Below, in pieces: positions 1 to 7,441 of a stretch of 9,175 nt of DNA; the stretch's first letter is position 1, and each line of letters opens with the position of its first letter. The DNA is taken from assembly GCA_017616955.1 (NCBI GenBank), contig JAFZXD010000023.1:1-9175 (forward strand). Direction: 5' to 3'. The notes below the pieces were generated by a model. The model worked only from the letters and a program-made list of their open reading frames with translations, ran no database searches and was not told where the DNA came from. The position numbers and the translations under genes are program-made. This DNA comes from Eubacterium sp. (lineage in GTDB: Bacteria > Bacillota > Clostridia > Lachnospirales > Lachnospiraceae).

Positions 1-136
1 CAGGTGTAAGATACTTGTACACTGCTACTGCAATACCAACAATAAGTGTAATAACACCAACTATAATGCATACCGATATAAGGGCTGTCTTAGCATTCTC
101 TACTGCGTCATCTTTTACATAAATATCGTTTCTCAT
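1..136 (-). CDS. Small membrane protein, 5' part only (function unknown)
   Basis: An open frame starts at the ATG 136-134 and runs off the left edge, giving 45 complete codons. The peptide begins MRNDIYVKDDAVENAKTA, a polar N-terminus, followed by one long hydrophobic segment at about residues 19-40 (LISVCIIVGVITLIVG and on), then YKYLTP. It looks like a single-pass membrane protein with the N-terminus inside, although further helices could follow outside the window. Support comes from AAAGGGGG at 153-146, nine bases before the ATG, and a strong promoter just upstream. I do not recognise the family. Confidence 0.62.
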   Translation of the reverse strand, partial: MRNDIYVKDDAVENAKTALISVCIIVGVITLIVGIAVAVYKYLTP

Positions 137-177
137 ATCAAGAAACCCCCTTTCATAATGTGTACCAAAGTGATGTC

Positions 178-206
178 ATTATAGCACATCCGACTCATAC
201 ATTCAA
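178..206 (-). promoter_or_regulatory. Sigma-A-type promoter (extended -10) for the left-edge small membrane protein
   Basis: TTGAAT (-35, 206-201) and TATAAT (-10, 183-178) are separated by 17 bases, and TGC directly before the -10 makes it an extended -10. The -35 starts two bases after the DUF4230 stop codon. Transcription would begin near 171, about 35 bases before the ATG at 136. Both hexamers and the spacing equal those of the pspA promoter. Confidence 0.7.
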
Positions 207-208
207 CA

Positions 209-844
209 TCAATCAACCACAACCTGAGTGTCTTCGTCCACTGCATCTTTGATAATACTCTCGATTATCTCCTTGGAATTCTTGGTAGCTTTTGACTTAA
301 GTTCTTCCAAGTCAGCATTCTGTTCAACATCCGCCTCAGCGTTCTTTATAGCCTCTACTCCATCCTTTTTGGTGTCCCAATTAAAGAGGGCATGTTTCTC
401 ATCATAGAAATTCACAGAGTTCGGATCAACATCTATAGATTGAATCTCGGTATCGGGAAGTTTTACAACTACAGTATTGCCTACCACATTCACCTTGACC
501 TCACTCACATCTATACCGGCTCTTACTTCCGCGGTATAAGACATGTTGTATGACTTCTGAGTAATAAAAGGAATATCACCTTCCTTATAGTATATGATGC
601 CATTATATGTCATTTCAGCCGCTGTCAGGTCACTTACTTCCTCTATCTTGGAAGAAATAAATGCTGATGTTATCTCCGGCTTCTTCTCTTTCTTATTGAA
701 CAGCTTGTAACCGATGTACAGTCCAAGCCCGGACAACGCGAAAGCAAAAAGCAGCACACCTATTATAAGGAGAAATGTCTTCTTCATGTTTTTTCTCTTG
801 CGACGTTCTTCTCTCAACATTTCCTGATATTCTCTTCTACTCAT
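209..844 (-). CDS. Membrane-anchored DUF4230-family protein
   Basis: This is a 211-residue protein of unknown function. A strongly basic cytoplasmic N-terminus (MSRREYQEML, then a run of Arg, Lys and Glu) precedes one transmembrane helix at about 23-46. A basic stop segment (NKKEKK) follows, so the remainder should face outside. Residues about 60-150 resemble DUF4230: an alternating beta-type region with a GIDVSEVKV segment, then VVVKLPDTEI, SIDVD and a terminal FNW. The last 60 residues are acidic and helical. No catalytic residues or lipobox are seen. I chose the second of two tandem ATGs (844-842) because AGGAGG (855-850) is 5 bases from it and only 2 from the first (847). It starts 12 bases after pcrA and is almost surely in the same transcript. 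DUF4230 proteins have no established biochemical role that I know of. A link to PspA in envelope maintenance is only an inference from the shared operon. Confidence 0.8.
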   Translation of the reverse strand: MSRREYQEMLREERRKRKNMKKTFLLIIGVLLFAFALSGLGLYIGYKLFNKKEKKPEITSAFISSKIEEVSDLTAAEMTYNGIIYYKEGDIPFITQKSYNMSYTAEVRAGIDVSEVKVNVVGNTVVVKLPDTEIQSIDVDPNSVNFYDEKHALFNWDTKKDGVEAIKNAEADVEQNADLEELKSKATKNSKEIIESIIKDAVDEDTQVVVD

Positions 845-856
845 CATAACCTCCTG

Positions 857-3136
857 CTACAGTTTTTTAAGCTTTGCGAGAGTCGCAAACATTTTCTTCT
901 CGCCGACACTGTCAAAGTTTACGGTTATCTCGTAATCATTTCCACCCTTTATCATCTCGGTAACAACACCCTTGCCGAACTTAATATGACGAACAGTGTC
1001 TCCAACCGTATAATCTATCGAATCAATTCCGGAAGCAGCCGAAGCCGAACCTACAGAAGACCCTGTTGATGCTGCCTTTGCAGCATAAGGTCTTCCAACC
1101 GTTGAAGAACCCGACGAGAATCTGCTCACGGTACGACCACCTACACCCGATGTTCCCGTAGTCATACGAATAGGTGACGGTGAAATGCTCTCCACATAAG
1201 AAGAACTTCTTCTCTTCATCCCTGATATCTCAAGATACTCTTCCGGTATCTCCTCTATAAATCTCGACTGCATCGGATAAGAACGTTCTCCATTGATCAT
1301 TCTGCATGTTGTACTGCTGAGATAGAGTTCTTCTTTAGCCCTTGTTATACCAACATAGCAAAGACGCCTCTCTTCTTCAACCGCATCAGGATCTCCGGAA
1401 TCCATAGCCATACCACTTGGGAAAAGTCTCTCCTCCATACCGACTATAAATACAACAGGGAATTCAAGTCCTTTGGCACTGTGAAGAGTCATCAGCGTAA
1501 CTCTGTCGTCAATTTCTTCATCCACATCCGTATCGGCAACAAGTGATATCTCCTCCAGGAGTTCGATAAGAGTAGGTTCTTCCGCCTCCTGCATATACGA
1601 AGCAATCTTATTACGAAGTTCATCTATATTTTCAAGTCTCGATCTGGCTTCATCCGTACTTTCCATTTCAAGCTCAAGTTTGTAACCGGTCTTCTCAAGA
1701 ATACCGTCAAACAGATCAACCAACTCTCCCGATTCAACGTATGATCTCAGCTCTTCCATAAGAGACATGAATTCTTTTACTTTATCTTTTGATCTGCCAA
1801 GCATCTCGATATGATCATCGTCCAGGCAGAACTCATACATTGATAAACCGGATTCAAAACTCATGTTTTTAATCTTCGTAATGGTTGTATCACCTATACC
1901 TCTTCTCGGAACATTTATAATTCTCGAAAATGATATATCATCTGAAAGATTGGCTAGCGTCTTAAGATATGCAACCAGATCACGAATCTCACGGCGATTA
2001 TAGAATCCTGTACCACCCACGAGCTTGTAAGGGACATTTGCATATATCAGCTTTTCTTCCAGCGCACGTGACTGGGCATTGGTTCGATAAAGCACTGCCA
2101 TATTGTTATAGCTTACACCTCGGAGATTCTCCTGCATTATATTGTTAACGGTTCCGAGAGCTTCCTCATACTCATTCTCATAAACTGTATAATGGATTCT
2201 GGAACCAACTGTATTCTCTGTCCAGAGAGTTTTTGATTTACGACCAACGTTGTTGGCTATGACGGCATTTGCCGCATTCAGAACCGTAGACGTACATCTG
2301 TAGTTCTGCTCAAGCTTAACAACCTTCGCATCGGAATACTGTTTCTCAAAATCAAGGATATTGTAAATGTCTGCACCACGGAACTTGTAGATTGACTGAT
2401 CGTCGTCACCTACAACGCATAGATTGCGCCATTTATCGGCAAGCATCTTAACCAGCATGAACTGTGAATGGTTGGTATCCTGGTACTCATCCACCATGAT
2501 ATATTTGAATCTATTCTGGTACATTTCCAGAACGTCTTTTTCTTTTTCAAAAAGCTGTATCGTTTTAAATATGAGGTCATCAAAATCAAGAGCGTTATTC
2601 TTCTTCATTCTGACCTGATATTCTCTGTAGATACGAGCCATCTGCTGTTCTCTGAAATTTGCCCCCGCATTCAGATCAAGATCTTCCGGAAGCAGACAAT
2701 CTTCCTTTGCCTTTGAAATCTTTGCCAGACACATTTTCTCAGGAAACTTTTTATTATCGATACCAAGACTCTTCAGAACTTCCTTCATAACAGTCTTCTG
2801 GTCATCGGTATCATAGATTGTAAAATTGTTATCCCCGCCGATTCTGTCATAAAACCTTCTCAGAATTCTTACACACATTGAGTGAAATGTACTGACCCAT
2901 ATACTTTCAGCCCCGGGTCCGACTTCATTCTCAACTCTTTCACGCATCTCATTTGCAGCCTTGTTTGTAAATGTTATGGCGAGTATATTGTAAGGATTTA
3001 CTCCCATCTCATCTATAAGATATGCGATTCTGTGTACCAGCACACGGGTCTTTCCGCTTCCCGCACCGGCAAGTATAAGAAGAGGCCCCTCGGTATGCGA
3101 GCAGGCCTCCCATTGTTTATCATTAAGTCCAAGCAT
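857..3136 (-). CDS. pcrA: ATP-dependent 3'-5' DNA helicase PcrA (UvrD/Rep, superfamily 1A)
   Basis: PcrA unwinds DNA 3' to 5' in repair, replication restart and removal of RNA polymerase from damaged DNA. All core motifs are visible in the 759 residues: Q motif (N5-Q8); Walker A GAGSGKTR (24-31, K29); Ia TFTNKAANEM (55-64); II VDEYQDTN (215-222); III VVGDDDQSIYKFRGAD (241-256); IV EQNYR (276-280); V TLHSAKGLEF (550-559); and VI with the arginine finger R599 in VGITRAK. Residues 639-705 are a Ser/Gly/Thr/Ala-rich linker, presumably disordered. The last 54 residues (from SIDYTVGD, containing HIKFGKGVV and FATLAKL) form the C-terminal Tudor-like domain that binds RNA polymerase in Bacillota PcrA. 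The ATG overlaps the pspA TAA by one base (TAATG) and has only a weak GGGA upstream, so translation probably depends on coupling to pspA. The DUF4230 gene follows 12 bases after the stop. Confidence 0.97.
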   Translation of the reverse strand: MLGLNDKQWEACSHTEGPLLILAGAGSGKTRVLVHRIAYLIDEMGVNPYNILAITFTNKAANEMRERVENEVGPGAESIWVSTFHSMCVRILRRFYDRIGGDNNFTIYDTDDQKTVMKEVLKSLGIDNKKFPEKMCLAKISKAKEDCLLPEDLDLNAGANFREQQMARIYREYQVRMKKNNALDFDDLIFKTIQLFEKEKDVLEMYQNRFKYIMVDEYQDTNHSQFMLVKMLADKWRNLCVVGDDDQSIYKFRGADIYNILDFEKQYSDAKVVKLEQNYRCTSTVLNAANAVIANNVGRKSKTLWTENTVGSRIHYTVYENEYEEALGTVNNIMQENLRGVSYNNMAVLYRTNAQSRALEEKLIYANVPYKLVGGTGFYNRREIRDLVAYLKTLANLSDDISFSRIINVPRRGIGDTTITKIKNMSFESGLSMYEFCLDDDHIEMLGRSKDKVKEFMSLMEELRSYVESGELVDLFDGILEKTGYKLELEMESTDEARSRLENIDELRNKIASYMQEAEEPTLIELLEEISLVADTDVDEEIDDRVTLMTLHSAKGLEFPVVFIVGMEERLFPSGMAMDSGDPDAVEEERRLCYVGITRAKEELYLSSTTCRMINGERSYPMQSRFIEEIPEEYLEISGMKRRSSSYVESISPSPIRMTTGTSGVGGRTVSRFSSGSSTVGRPYAAKAASTGSSVGSASAASGIDSIDYTVGDTVRHIKFGKGVVTEMIKGGNDYEITVNFDSVGEKKMFATLAKLKKL

Positions 3137-3825
3137 TACTCAGCTGATGTCATTCCCATCTTAGCTTTAAGAGCTGCGAGCTCATCCTGAACGGCTGCAT
3201 CAGGAGAAGCATCATACTTAGAAGTCAGGCTGTCCACTTCTGTAGAAGCTGTAGTAGCATTGAGCTCAGTTTCTGCAGCTGCAACATCAAGCATAGCATC
3301 GGCTTTGTCTTCCATTCTCTGGAATGCCGCAAAGCTTGATGAAGAATCAACCTTAGAGGTCATCTTATTGATATCCTGCTGAGCCTTTGCAAGTCTTATC
3401 TTAGCCTTGATGGCATCCTTACGTGACTCAAGGTCAGCTATATCATTAACAAGCTTGTCATGCATCTGACGCATCTTCATAGCATTTGCGGAAGATACAT
3501 CATATAACTGCTGAAGAGTTGCCTGCTTAGCAACAAGCTTAGCTTTTTCGGAAAGAAATCTTGTAGCATCAGCATCATTTCCGGCTACAACAGCCTTCTC
3601 TGCATACTGCTGCATACGAGCTATCTCAGCATTACATTCATCAAGGTTACGCTTAGCCTTAGCTTCGTCAGCCATAACCTCTGCTGTTTCATTTTTAACT
3701 TTTGCAAGATCACTGTTCAGATTGCGCAGTGTCTGATCGATCATCTTTTCAGGATCCTCAGCCTTATCAAGCAGTGCGTTGATATTTGATGACATGATAT
3801 CCTTGAATCTTGATAAAATACCCAC
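3136..3825 (-). CDS. pspA: PspA/IM30 (Vipp1) family membrane-stress protein
   Basis: PspA/IM30 proteins are peripheral membrane proteins of the ESCRT-III superfamily; they bind the inner face of the cytoplasmic membrane, assemble into rings or rods and protect membrane integrity under stress. The 229-residue product has the usual length. The N-terminus (MGILSRFKDIMSSNINALL) is the amphipathic membrane-binding helix followed by the conserved KAEDPEKMI (21-29). Residues about 30-155 form long heptad-like helices, with the FQRMEDKAD segment (168-176) typical of the later helices. A helical C-terminal part ends in AALKAKMGM. I chose the GTG at 3825-3823 because AGGGAGG (3840-3834) lies 8 bases upstream and the residues after it match the family start. 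An ATG five bases earlier is out of frame. The TAA stop shares its final A with the pcrA ATG. A sigma-A-type promoter lies just upstream, so expression may be constitutive. Confidence 0.95.
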   Translation of the reverse strand: MGILSRFKDIMSSNINALLDKAEDPEKMIDQTLRNLNSDLAKVKNETAEVMADEAKAKRNLDECNAEIARMQQYAEKAVVAGNDADATRFLSEKAKLVAKQATLQQLYDVSSANAMKMRQMHDKLVNDIADLESRKDAIKAKIRLAKAQQDINKMTSKVDSSSSFAAFQRMEDKADAMLDVAAAETELNATTASTEVDSLTSKYDASPDAAVQDELAALKAKMGMTSAE

Positions 3826-3833
3826 TTCATTAT

Positions 3834-3840
3834 CCTCCCT
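3834..3840 (-). promoter_or_regulatory. Ribosome-binding site deciding a GTG start for pspA
   Basis: AGGGAGG is 8 bases ahead of the GTG at 3825 and only 3 bases ahead of an out-of-frame ATG at 3830-3828. The spacing and the conserved protein N-terminus both favour GTG. The ATG frame closes after about 30 codons and encodes nothing recognisable. Confidence 0.75.
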
Positions 3841-3884
3841 GTTATATTATTTTCAATTCATTATAGCTTTAAACTACGCTCATA

Positions 3885-3913
3885 ATTATACCCCAACGGA
3901 GTTTTATATTCAA
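3885..3913 (-). promoter_or_regulatory. Sigma-A-type promoter for pspA-pcrA-DUF4230
   Basis: TTGAAT (-35, 3913-3908) and TATAAT (-10, 3890-3885) are separated by exactly 17 bases. The -35 includes the TGA stop of the nucleoside phosphorylase gene (3912-3910). Transcription would start near 3878 and give a leader of about 50 bases before the pspA GTG. A second TATAAT lies at 3865-3860 without a good -35. The hexamers are those of the housekeeping sigma factor; no sigma-54 or LiaR-like operator is apparent. Confidence 0.65.
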
Positions 3914-5274
3914 TTAAATCTTTGTATTTGAACTATAATGTCACCGTCCTGTACCTGTTCTTTTTCGGTAGTTATAGTAACAGCCTCTTTGAATATTTTT
4001 ACGCCGTCATTCATCTTATCTTTATCACTCGAATAAAGAGTTGCGATAACATCTCCGGCCTTAACTTCATCACCTATTTTCTTCTTCAGATATACGCCGG
4101 CATACTGATCTATCTCATCATCAAGCTCCATTCTGCCAGCTCCTAGATGCATTGAAGCTCTTCCGGTGATATCCGCTCTTATAGCACTGATATATCCATC
4201 TTTCTCTGCTTTTACATCAGTTGACATAACATCCGAAGGGATTATATTTTCATAATCCATGGAGAGTTCATTTTCAATAAAGTCTGTTTCTCCACCCTGA
4301 CCTTTGACAAACATAAGGAAACTCTTATAAGCATCACCGTTTGCAAGTACGTCTTTTACTATCTGCTTTGCAAATCTGATAAGTCTTTCCTTTGAATCTA
4401 TACCATTCAGTTCAGGACGTCCTGACAGGATATACATTTCCGAGCATATAGTCAGAACAAGGTCGTACAGTCTTGAATTTACATTTACTCCTTTAAGGAA
4501 ATCAACTGCCTCTTTAACTTCAAGAAGGTTTCCTACAGTATAACCAAGAGGTTCGTTCATATCCGATATAACGGCACTGCACTTTCTGCCTGCACCATTT
4601 CCGATATCTATCATAGTTTCAGCAAGCTGCTTTGCAGAATCCAGATCATTCATAAAAGCACCATTACCGCACTTAACATCCAGAACGATTGCATCAGCTC
4701 CCGAAGCCAGTTTCTTACTCATGATGCTGGATGCGATAAGAGGAATGCTGTCTACTGTTCCGGTTACATCTCTCAGCGCATAGAGAACCTTATCTGCCGG
4801 TGCCAGATTCTTCGTCTGAGCCGCATCAACAAATCCGGAAGCCTTGAGACATTCCATAAATTTCTCATCACTCAGATCGGAACTGAAGCCCGGAATAGCA
4901 TCAAGCTTATCGATAGTTCCACCTGTGATACCAAGTCCTCTTCCACTCATCTTTCCAACAGGAACTCCGAGGGCAGCCATAACAGGTCCGACTATAAGAG
5001 ATGTTTTGTCACCAACTCCACCAGTGGAATGTTTATCCAGAACAACACAGCCTATAGCACTCATGTCGAACATATCTCCACTGTGTGCCATAGCAAGAGC
5101 AAGATCTGTCGTCTCCCGCTTATCCATACCTTTGAGGCAGATAGCCATCAAAAGTGCCGATGTCTGATAATCAGGAATAGAACCATTTACAACACGGTCT
5201 ATAAACCATTCTATCTCCTGTTTTGTCAGACTCTCTCCTTTTTTCTTCTTCTCAATAATCTCAATAATATTCAT
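3910..5274 (-). CDS. pdp: Pyrimidine-nucleoside phosphorylase (thymidine/uridine phosphorylase)
   Basis: The enzyme splits uridine, thymidine or deoxyuridine with phosphate into the free base and (deoxy)ribose-1-phosphate, serving pyrimidine salvage and use of the sugar. The 454 residues hold the all-alpha domain (about 1-65), the alpha/beta phosphate-binding domain and the C-terminal PYNP_C domain (about 345-454, with the RADITGRASMHLGAG segment). Phosphate site residues are in DKHSTGGVGDKTS (80-92: K81, H82, S83). Base-binding residues R168 (YALRD), S183 and K187 (IASSIMSKK) fall at the same numbers as in the Geobacillus enzyme. The family signature SGRGLGxTGGTIDKL is present at 110-124, but position 116 is Ile where His is usual, and Asp125 replaces the usual Glu. 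Pyrimidine-nucleoside phosphorylases of Bacillota act on both uridine and thymidine, which fits better than strict DeoA. GGGAGG is four bases before the ATG. The aminopeptidase gene ends 38 bases upstream, and a promoter for pspA overlaps its stop. The symbol could also be deoA or pynP. Confidence 0.95.
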   Translation of the reverse strand: MNIIEIIEKKKKGESLTKQEIEWFIDRVVNGSIPDYQTSALLMAICLKGMDKRETTDLALAMAHSGDMFDMSAIGCVVLDKHSTGGVGDKTSLIVGPVMAALGVPVGKMSGRGLGITGGTIDKLDAIPGFSSDLSDEKFMECLKASGFVDAAQTKNLAPADKVLYALRDVTGTVDSIPLIASSIMSKKLASGADAIVLDVKCGNGAFMNDLDSAKQLAETMIDIGNGAGRKCSAVISDMNEPLGYTVGNLLEVKEAVDFLKGVNVNSRLYDLVLTICSEMYILSGRPELNGIDSKERLIRFAKQIVKDVLANGDAYKSFLMFVKGQGGETDFIENELSMDYENIIPSDVMSTDVKAEKDGYISAIRADITGRASMHLGAGRMELDDEIDQYAGVYLKKKIGDEVKAGDVIATLYSSDKDKMNDGVKIFKEAVTITTEKEQVQDGDIIVQIQRFN

Positions 5275-5294
5275 AAATCCTCCCGCTCATTTGT

Positions 5295-5312
5295 CATAAT
5301 TATATGATTATG
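5295..5312 (-). repeat. AT-rich inverted repeat between aminopeptidase and phosphorylase genes
   Basis: The 38-base gap contains a perfect 6-base inverted repeat, CATAAT and ATTATG, separated by six bases. A TATAAT at 5304-5299 lies inside it, but there is no acceptable -35 at 16-18 bases. It could be a small operator-like palindrome, a weak promoter, or chance in AT-rich spacer DNA. The stem has only one G-C pair per arm and no T-run, so it is not an intrinsic terminator. Confidence 0.25.
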
Positions 5313-7388
5313 TTATAAAACTGCATTAAGTTCTTCAGTACCGGGAAGAACGAATCTTCCTTCTAGTATGATATCTGTCTCGCTTCCGTCAGGATTTACT
5401 GCGCATAGTCTGCCCAACTCGTTATACGGAATCGTAATATCTGTATGACAATTAAAATATGCTTTATCAGGTTCTATGTCTCGAAGAAGCGAATAGTCAT
5501 TCTCTCTGCTTATAATCTCTTTTCCGTCCGGATTATAAACCGAATGATCTTCCATATGACTGTAGCATGTATCACCAAGCGCAAAATGCGGTCCGGTCTT
5601 CTCAACTATAAGAATCGGAAGTTTCTCAAGTATACCGAATTTCAGCGCCATACCGTAAGCATGTGTATTGGTTCCTATAGCGAATTCCCCTATAGGAAGA
5701 GTCTCATGATTAAATAGTATAGCTTCTTTTATGTATCTCTTTCCTGCCTCGGCATCATCAAAGTTACCGCAACTGTAGTCCTTTACTCTTCCATCTTCAA
5801 ATGTAAATTCCAGATTATCAAAACTGTATCCGTTCAGATAGGATTTACTTACGTTCAGTACACCATTCGTTCCGCCAAGAACCGGTGATGTAAATATCTC
5901 TCCAAGCGGAATATTCACATCGGCTGTACAGTTCTCAAACTGTGTTTCCTTCTCAGGATTCTCTAACTTACGAAGCTTTACTGTAATATCAGTATGATTT
6001 CCGTTCATTCCAACAACATGAACGCAGTCGGCCTTATCGAGAACATCTATCATCGACTGCTGTATGCCCTTGTACTTCTCATTATCCAGGGTATTGATTA
6101 TCATCGTCTCATGGAATATCTCTTCGAAATCCTCTCCTATTTCAGGAAGCGGAAATGCAATTATAGTGAAACTGTATGAATCACCCGGTATAAATTCATT
6201 TGATAGCTGTCCGAGCTTGTTGTACATGGATGTAAAAAGCTCATTCTGCTTATCAGTATAACTCTGAACAGATTCTTTTACTATCGGAGAAAACTGTTTT
6301 TCTCCAAATGTCTCAATAACCGCAGGACCTGCATAGGCTGTGGCTTGTTCATTAAACTCCTTATAAGCCTCTCGTGAAGCATTTACCCTTCTTTCTACAA
6401 AACGGCCATCCAGGAAGAATCTGTCATCAAGTCTGTGATCATATTCAAACTGCATATTTGGAGAACAGCTCTCGTAGCCCTGTTTAACAACTCCCTTTCT
6501 GACAAGTCTGCTGAATGCACATCTGCTGAGAATAGGCTCAAGTCCCATCTTCGCAAACCGTCCGATAGCAGCTCTTACTATCCTCTCCTGACCGATATGG
6601 TATCTGATATTCACAGATTTCTTGCCTGAGAAATCTATACCCATTACATCGAATCCACGTCTGAATCCTTCGGTATAAGTTGACGCCATTCTATCAATCT
6701 CATCATCACTGAGTCCTGCAAGATAAGACGAAAGAGCTTTCTCATTTTCTGATATATGATCACCATACATATAAAGATATCTGGGATCCGTAAGATCAGC
6801 TTTATCACATATGTATGATGCTACGCTGTCGTAATCCGGAACCAGAGTCTCCTTCATTCTGGCAAATGAATATTCTTCGATATAATCAAATGCAAAATAA
6901 TATATAGCTTCTTCGACATTCTTAAGCGTCGGAAGCTCCTCGGAAGAAAACATTCCGTAAAGTTCAAGAAACAGTTCAAGCAGGTATATCACCGGCTTCA
7001 TTTTCATATAATCCAGTTCACCATCGCACGCTGCCCCATATATTATGACAGGCAGAGCATGCAGCTCAGCATTAACAAACGAAAGTACCGGTCCATATAT
7101 TTTCAGTTTATTTTCGGCATAATCAGGATTCGAATAAGATGTACTGTAATTATCCGGAAGAATATCCGAAAAGTTCGATGTATTGATTCTTCCCAGCTCA
7201 TCTTCAGCTATATTATAGACACCCTTATTTCTTATCTCATCCGAATTCTTGATCACTTTCAGAATATATTCAGCTCCAACAGCAAAAAAATCCAGATAAA
7301 GTCCGTGCGCATTATCCGCAGCACGACACTCATCCGGAATATCATTTATTCTTGAAATTGCAAGTTCATATCTTTCTTTAAAGTCCAT
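5313..7388 (-). CDS. M29-type metallo-aminopeptidase with about 230-residue N-terminal extension
   Basis: This is probably a cytoplasmic two-metal aminopeptidase that removes N-terminal residues from peptides. In MEROPS family M29 the metal ligands occur in the order Glu, Glu, His, His, Asp. The 691-residue protein offers all of them: E497 (IPLGEIFTSP), E568 (PIGEFAIGTN), H601 (GPHFALGD), and H648 with D650 (HTDITIP). Spacing is close to that of the family. Residues about 231-290 (GFRRGF, then VNIRYHIGQERIVRAAIGRFAKMG split across strands and helices) resemble the usual N-terminus of M29 enzymes, so residues 1-230 are an addition to the roughly 410-residue norm. That addition is rich in Tyr, Leu and Glu and shows no motif I know. 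No signal peptide or membrane segment is present. I chose the ATG at 7388 (MDFKERYEL); an in-frame ATG at 7397 and a TTG at 7427 also exist. GGAG at 7405-7402 is 13 bases from the first and 4 from the second, so the start is uncertain by a few codons. Substrate is unknown. Confidence 0.82.
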   Translation of the reverse strand: MDFKERYELAISRINDIPDECRAADNAHGLYLDFFAVGAEYILKVIKNSDEIRNKGVYNIAEDELGRINTSNFSDILPDNYSTSYSNPDYAENKLKIYGPVLSFVNAELHALPVIIYGAACDGELDYMKMKPVIYLLELFLELYGMFSSEELPTLKNVEEAIYYFAFDYIEEYSFARMKETLVPDYDSVASYICDKADLTDPRYLYMYGDHISENEKALSSYLAGLSDDEIDRMASTYTEGFRRGFDVMGIDFSGKKSVNIRYHIGQERIVRAAIGRFAKMGLEPILSRCAFSRLVRKGVVKQGYESCSPNMQFEYDHRLDDRFFLDGRFVERRVNASREAYKEFNEQATAYAGPAVIETFGEKQFSPIVKESVQSYTDKQNELFTSMYNKLGQLSNEFIPGDSYSFTIIAFPLPEIGEDFEEIFHETMIINTLDNEKYKGIQQSMIDVLDKADCVHVVGMNGNHTDITVKLRKLENPEKETQFENCTADVNIPLGEIFTSPVLGGTNGVLNVSKSYLNGYSFDNLEFTFEDGRVKDYSCGNFDDAEAGKRYIKEAILFNHETLPIGEFAIGTNTHAYGMALKFGILEKLPILIVEKTGPHFALGDTCYSHMEDHSVYNPDGKEIISRENDYSLLRDIEPDKAYFNCHTDITIPYNELGRLCAVNPDGSETDIILEGRFVLPGTEELNAVL

Positions 7389-7432
7389 ATTTACCATCCA
7401 ACTCCGTATTAATGACATTATAATCAATAACT

Positions 7433-7441
7433 ATTATAACA
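7433..7441 (-). promoter_or_regulatory. Possible extended -10 promoter for the aminopeptidase gene
   Basis: TGTTATAAT fits an extended -10 (TGnTATAAT) and overlaps the stop codon of the small membrane protein gene. No good -35 hexamer stands 16-18 bases upstream, so it rests on the extended -10 alone. A second TATAAT lies about 20 bases downstream. If real, the aminopeptidase and following phosphorylase could be expressed separately from pyrKD. Confidence 0.33.

Noticed and set aside
2424..3190. Several plus-strand open frames of 64-102 codons opposite pcrA and the end of pspA
   Set aside because: They lie wholly against strongly conserved helicase codons, lack ribosome-binding sites, and their products are low-complexity antisense-type peptides.
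3826..3909. Riboswitch, T-box or attenuator in the leader of pspA
   Set aside because: The leader is only about 50 bases, AT-rich, and shows no paired stems or terminator.
4844..5307. Plus-strand open frames of 107 and 92 codons opposite the nucleoside phosphorylase
   Set aside because: They mirror conserved enzyme codons, overlap each other in different frames, and show no domain or initiation signal.
5275..5312. Promoter for the nucleoside phosphorylase around the TATAAT at 5304-5299
   Set aside because: The hexamer 16-18 bases upstream (AATGCA or neighbours) does not resemble a -35, and there is no TG extension; kept only as a low-confidence inverted repeat.
7059..7355. Plus-strand 98-codon open frame opposite the aminopeptidase N-terminal extension
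   Set aside because: The Ile/Arg/Tyr-rich product is typical of an antisense frame in AT-rich DNA. The minus-strand frame is continuous, has the expected codon pattern and joins the M29 core.
7425..7427. TTG as the start of the aminopeptidase
   Set aside because: No ribosome-binding site precedes it, it lies beside the upstream stop codon, and two in-frame ATGs at 7397 and 7388 come after a GGAG.
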